Below are positions 5,443 to 5,445 of a DNA stretch of 5,445 bases, one piece after another. This DNA comes from Oscillospiraceae bacterium. Lineage in GTDB: Bacteria; Bacillota; Clostridia; Oscillospirales; Oscillospiraceae. Below the pieces are notes generated by a model. It searched no databases and was not told the origin of the DNA. It saw only the letters and a list, made by a program, of their open reading frames with translations. The position numbers and the translations under genes were made by a program. Numbering within the stretch: the first letter of the stretch is position 1; each line of letters begins with the position of its first letter. The stretch covers positions 1 to 5,445 of the forward strand of contig JAITGH010000137.1 in assembly GCA_031280855.1 (NCBI GenBank), written 5' to 3'.

Positions 5443-5445
5443 CAA

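Larger units (their letters stand above)
5305..5445. repeat. 18-bp exact direct repeat, two copies, 123 bp apart
   Basis: ACTGACATTATACCACAA occurs at 5305-5322 and 5428-5445 on the plus strand. The second copy runs off the window, so the true repeat may be longer. A third related copy lies at 5278-5300: it keeps the TATAAT, a TTGT-G motif and the GGGC/GCCC palindrome but differs elsewhere. Confidence 0.8.

Noticed and set aside
5254..5445. In-frame upstream extension of the XdhC gene to the window edge (64 extra residues, including two WYNVS segments)
   Set aside because: It translates the promoter repeats and hairpins, has no family resemblance, and a strong AGGAGG supports the GTG at 5253.

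Overview
The window looks like a chromosomal segment of a fairly GC-rich member of the Bacillota, probably an anaerobic Clostridia lineage. The reasons are strong AGGAGG-type ribosome binding sites, GTG and TTG starts, a DUF1540 cysteine-motif protein (a family I associate mainly with Clostridia and relatives), a PotABC set of Firmicutes type, and an XdhC-family protein whose two domains are in the Rossmann-first order. This placement is an inference. No rRNA, tRNA, CRISPR array, transposase or phage gene was seen.

Layout. Positions 1-2374 (+ strand) hold a polyamine-type ABC importer operon: the 3' part of potA, then potB (4-bp overlap), then potC (53-bp gap). The substrate-binding gene potD does not follow potC. 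A short DUF1540 gene (2449-2625, +) comes next, with its own Shine-Dalgarno sequence inside a possible hairpin. The convergent gap 2626-2797 carries no gene, but it has a degenerate tandem duplication, a long composite hairpin and a small duplication that copies the 3' end of the next gene.

Positions 2798-5253 (- strand) hold a three-gene operon. In transcription order these are an XdhC-family molybdenum-hydroxylase maturation protein, a polar amino acid (HAAT family) ABC permease whose ATG directly follows the XdhC stop codon, and the matching ABC ATPase, which starts at a TTG behind a clear AAGGAGG. No substrate-binding protein is encoded here either.

Upstream of XdhC (5254-5445) is the most unusual stretch. 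Three TATAAT boxes face the operon. Two lie in an identical 18-bp repeat, and the two that are fully visible are each preceded by a GGGC/GCCC palindrome. Between the two repeat copies sit a 15-bp-stem hairpin and a separate 7+1+7 palindrome. This looks like a repeated promoter/operator module with a structured leader, or a dispersed repeat that carries a promoter.

Together the window encodes two ABC import systems on converging strands, one for polyamine-like and one for amino-acid-like solutes. The second is tied to a molybdenum hydroxylase maturation factor. A link to purine or related N-heterocycle catabolism is possible but is not shown by the sequence.
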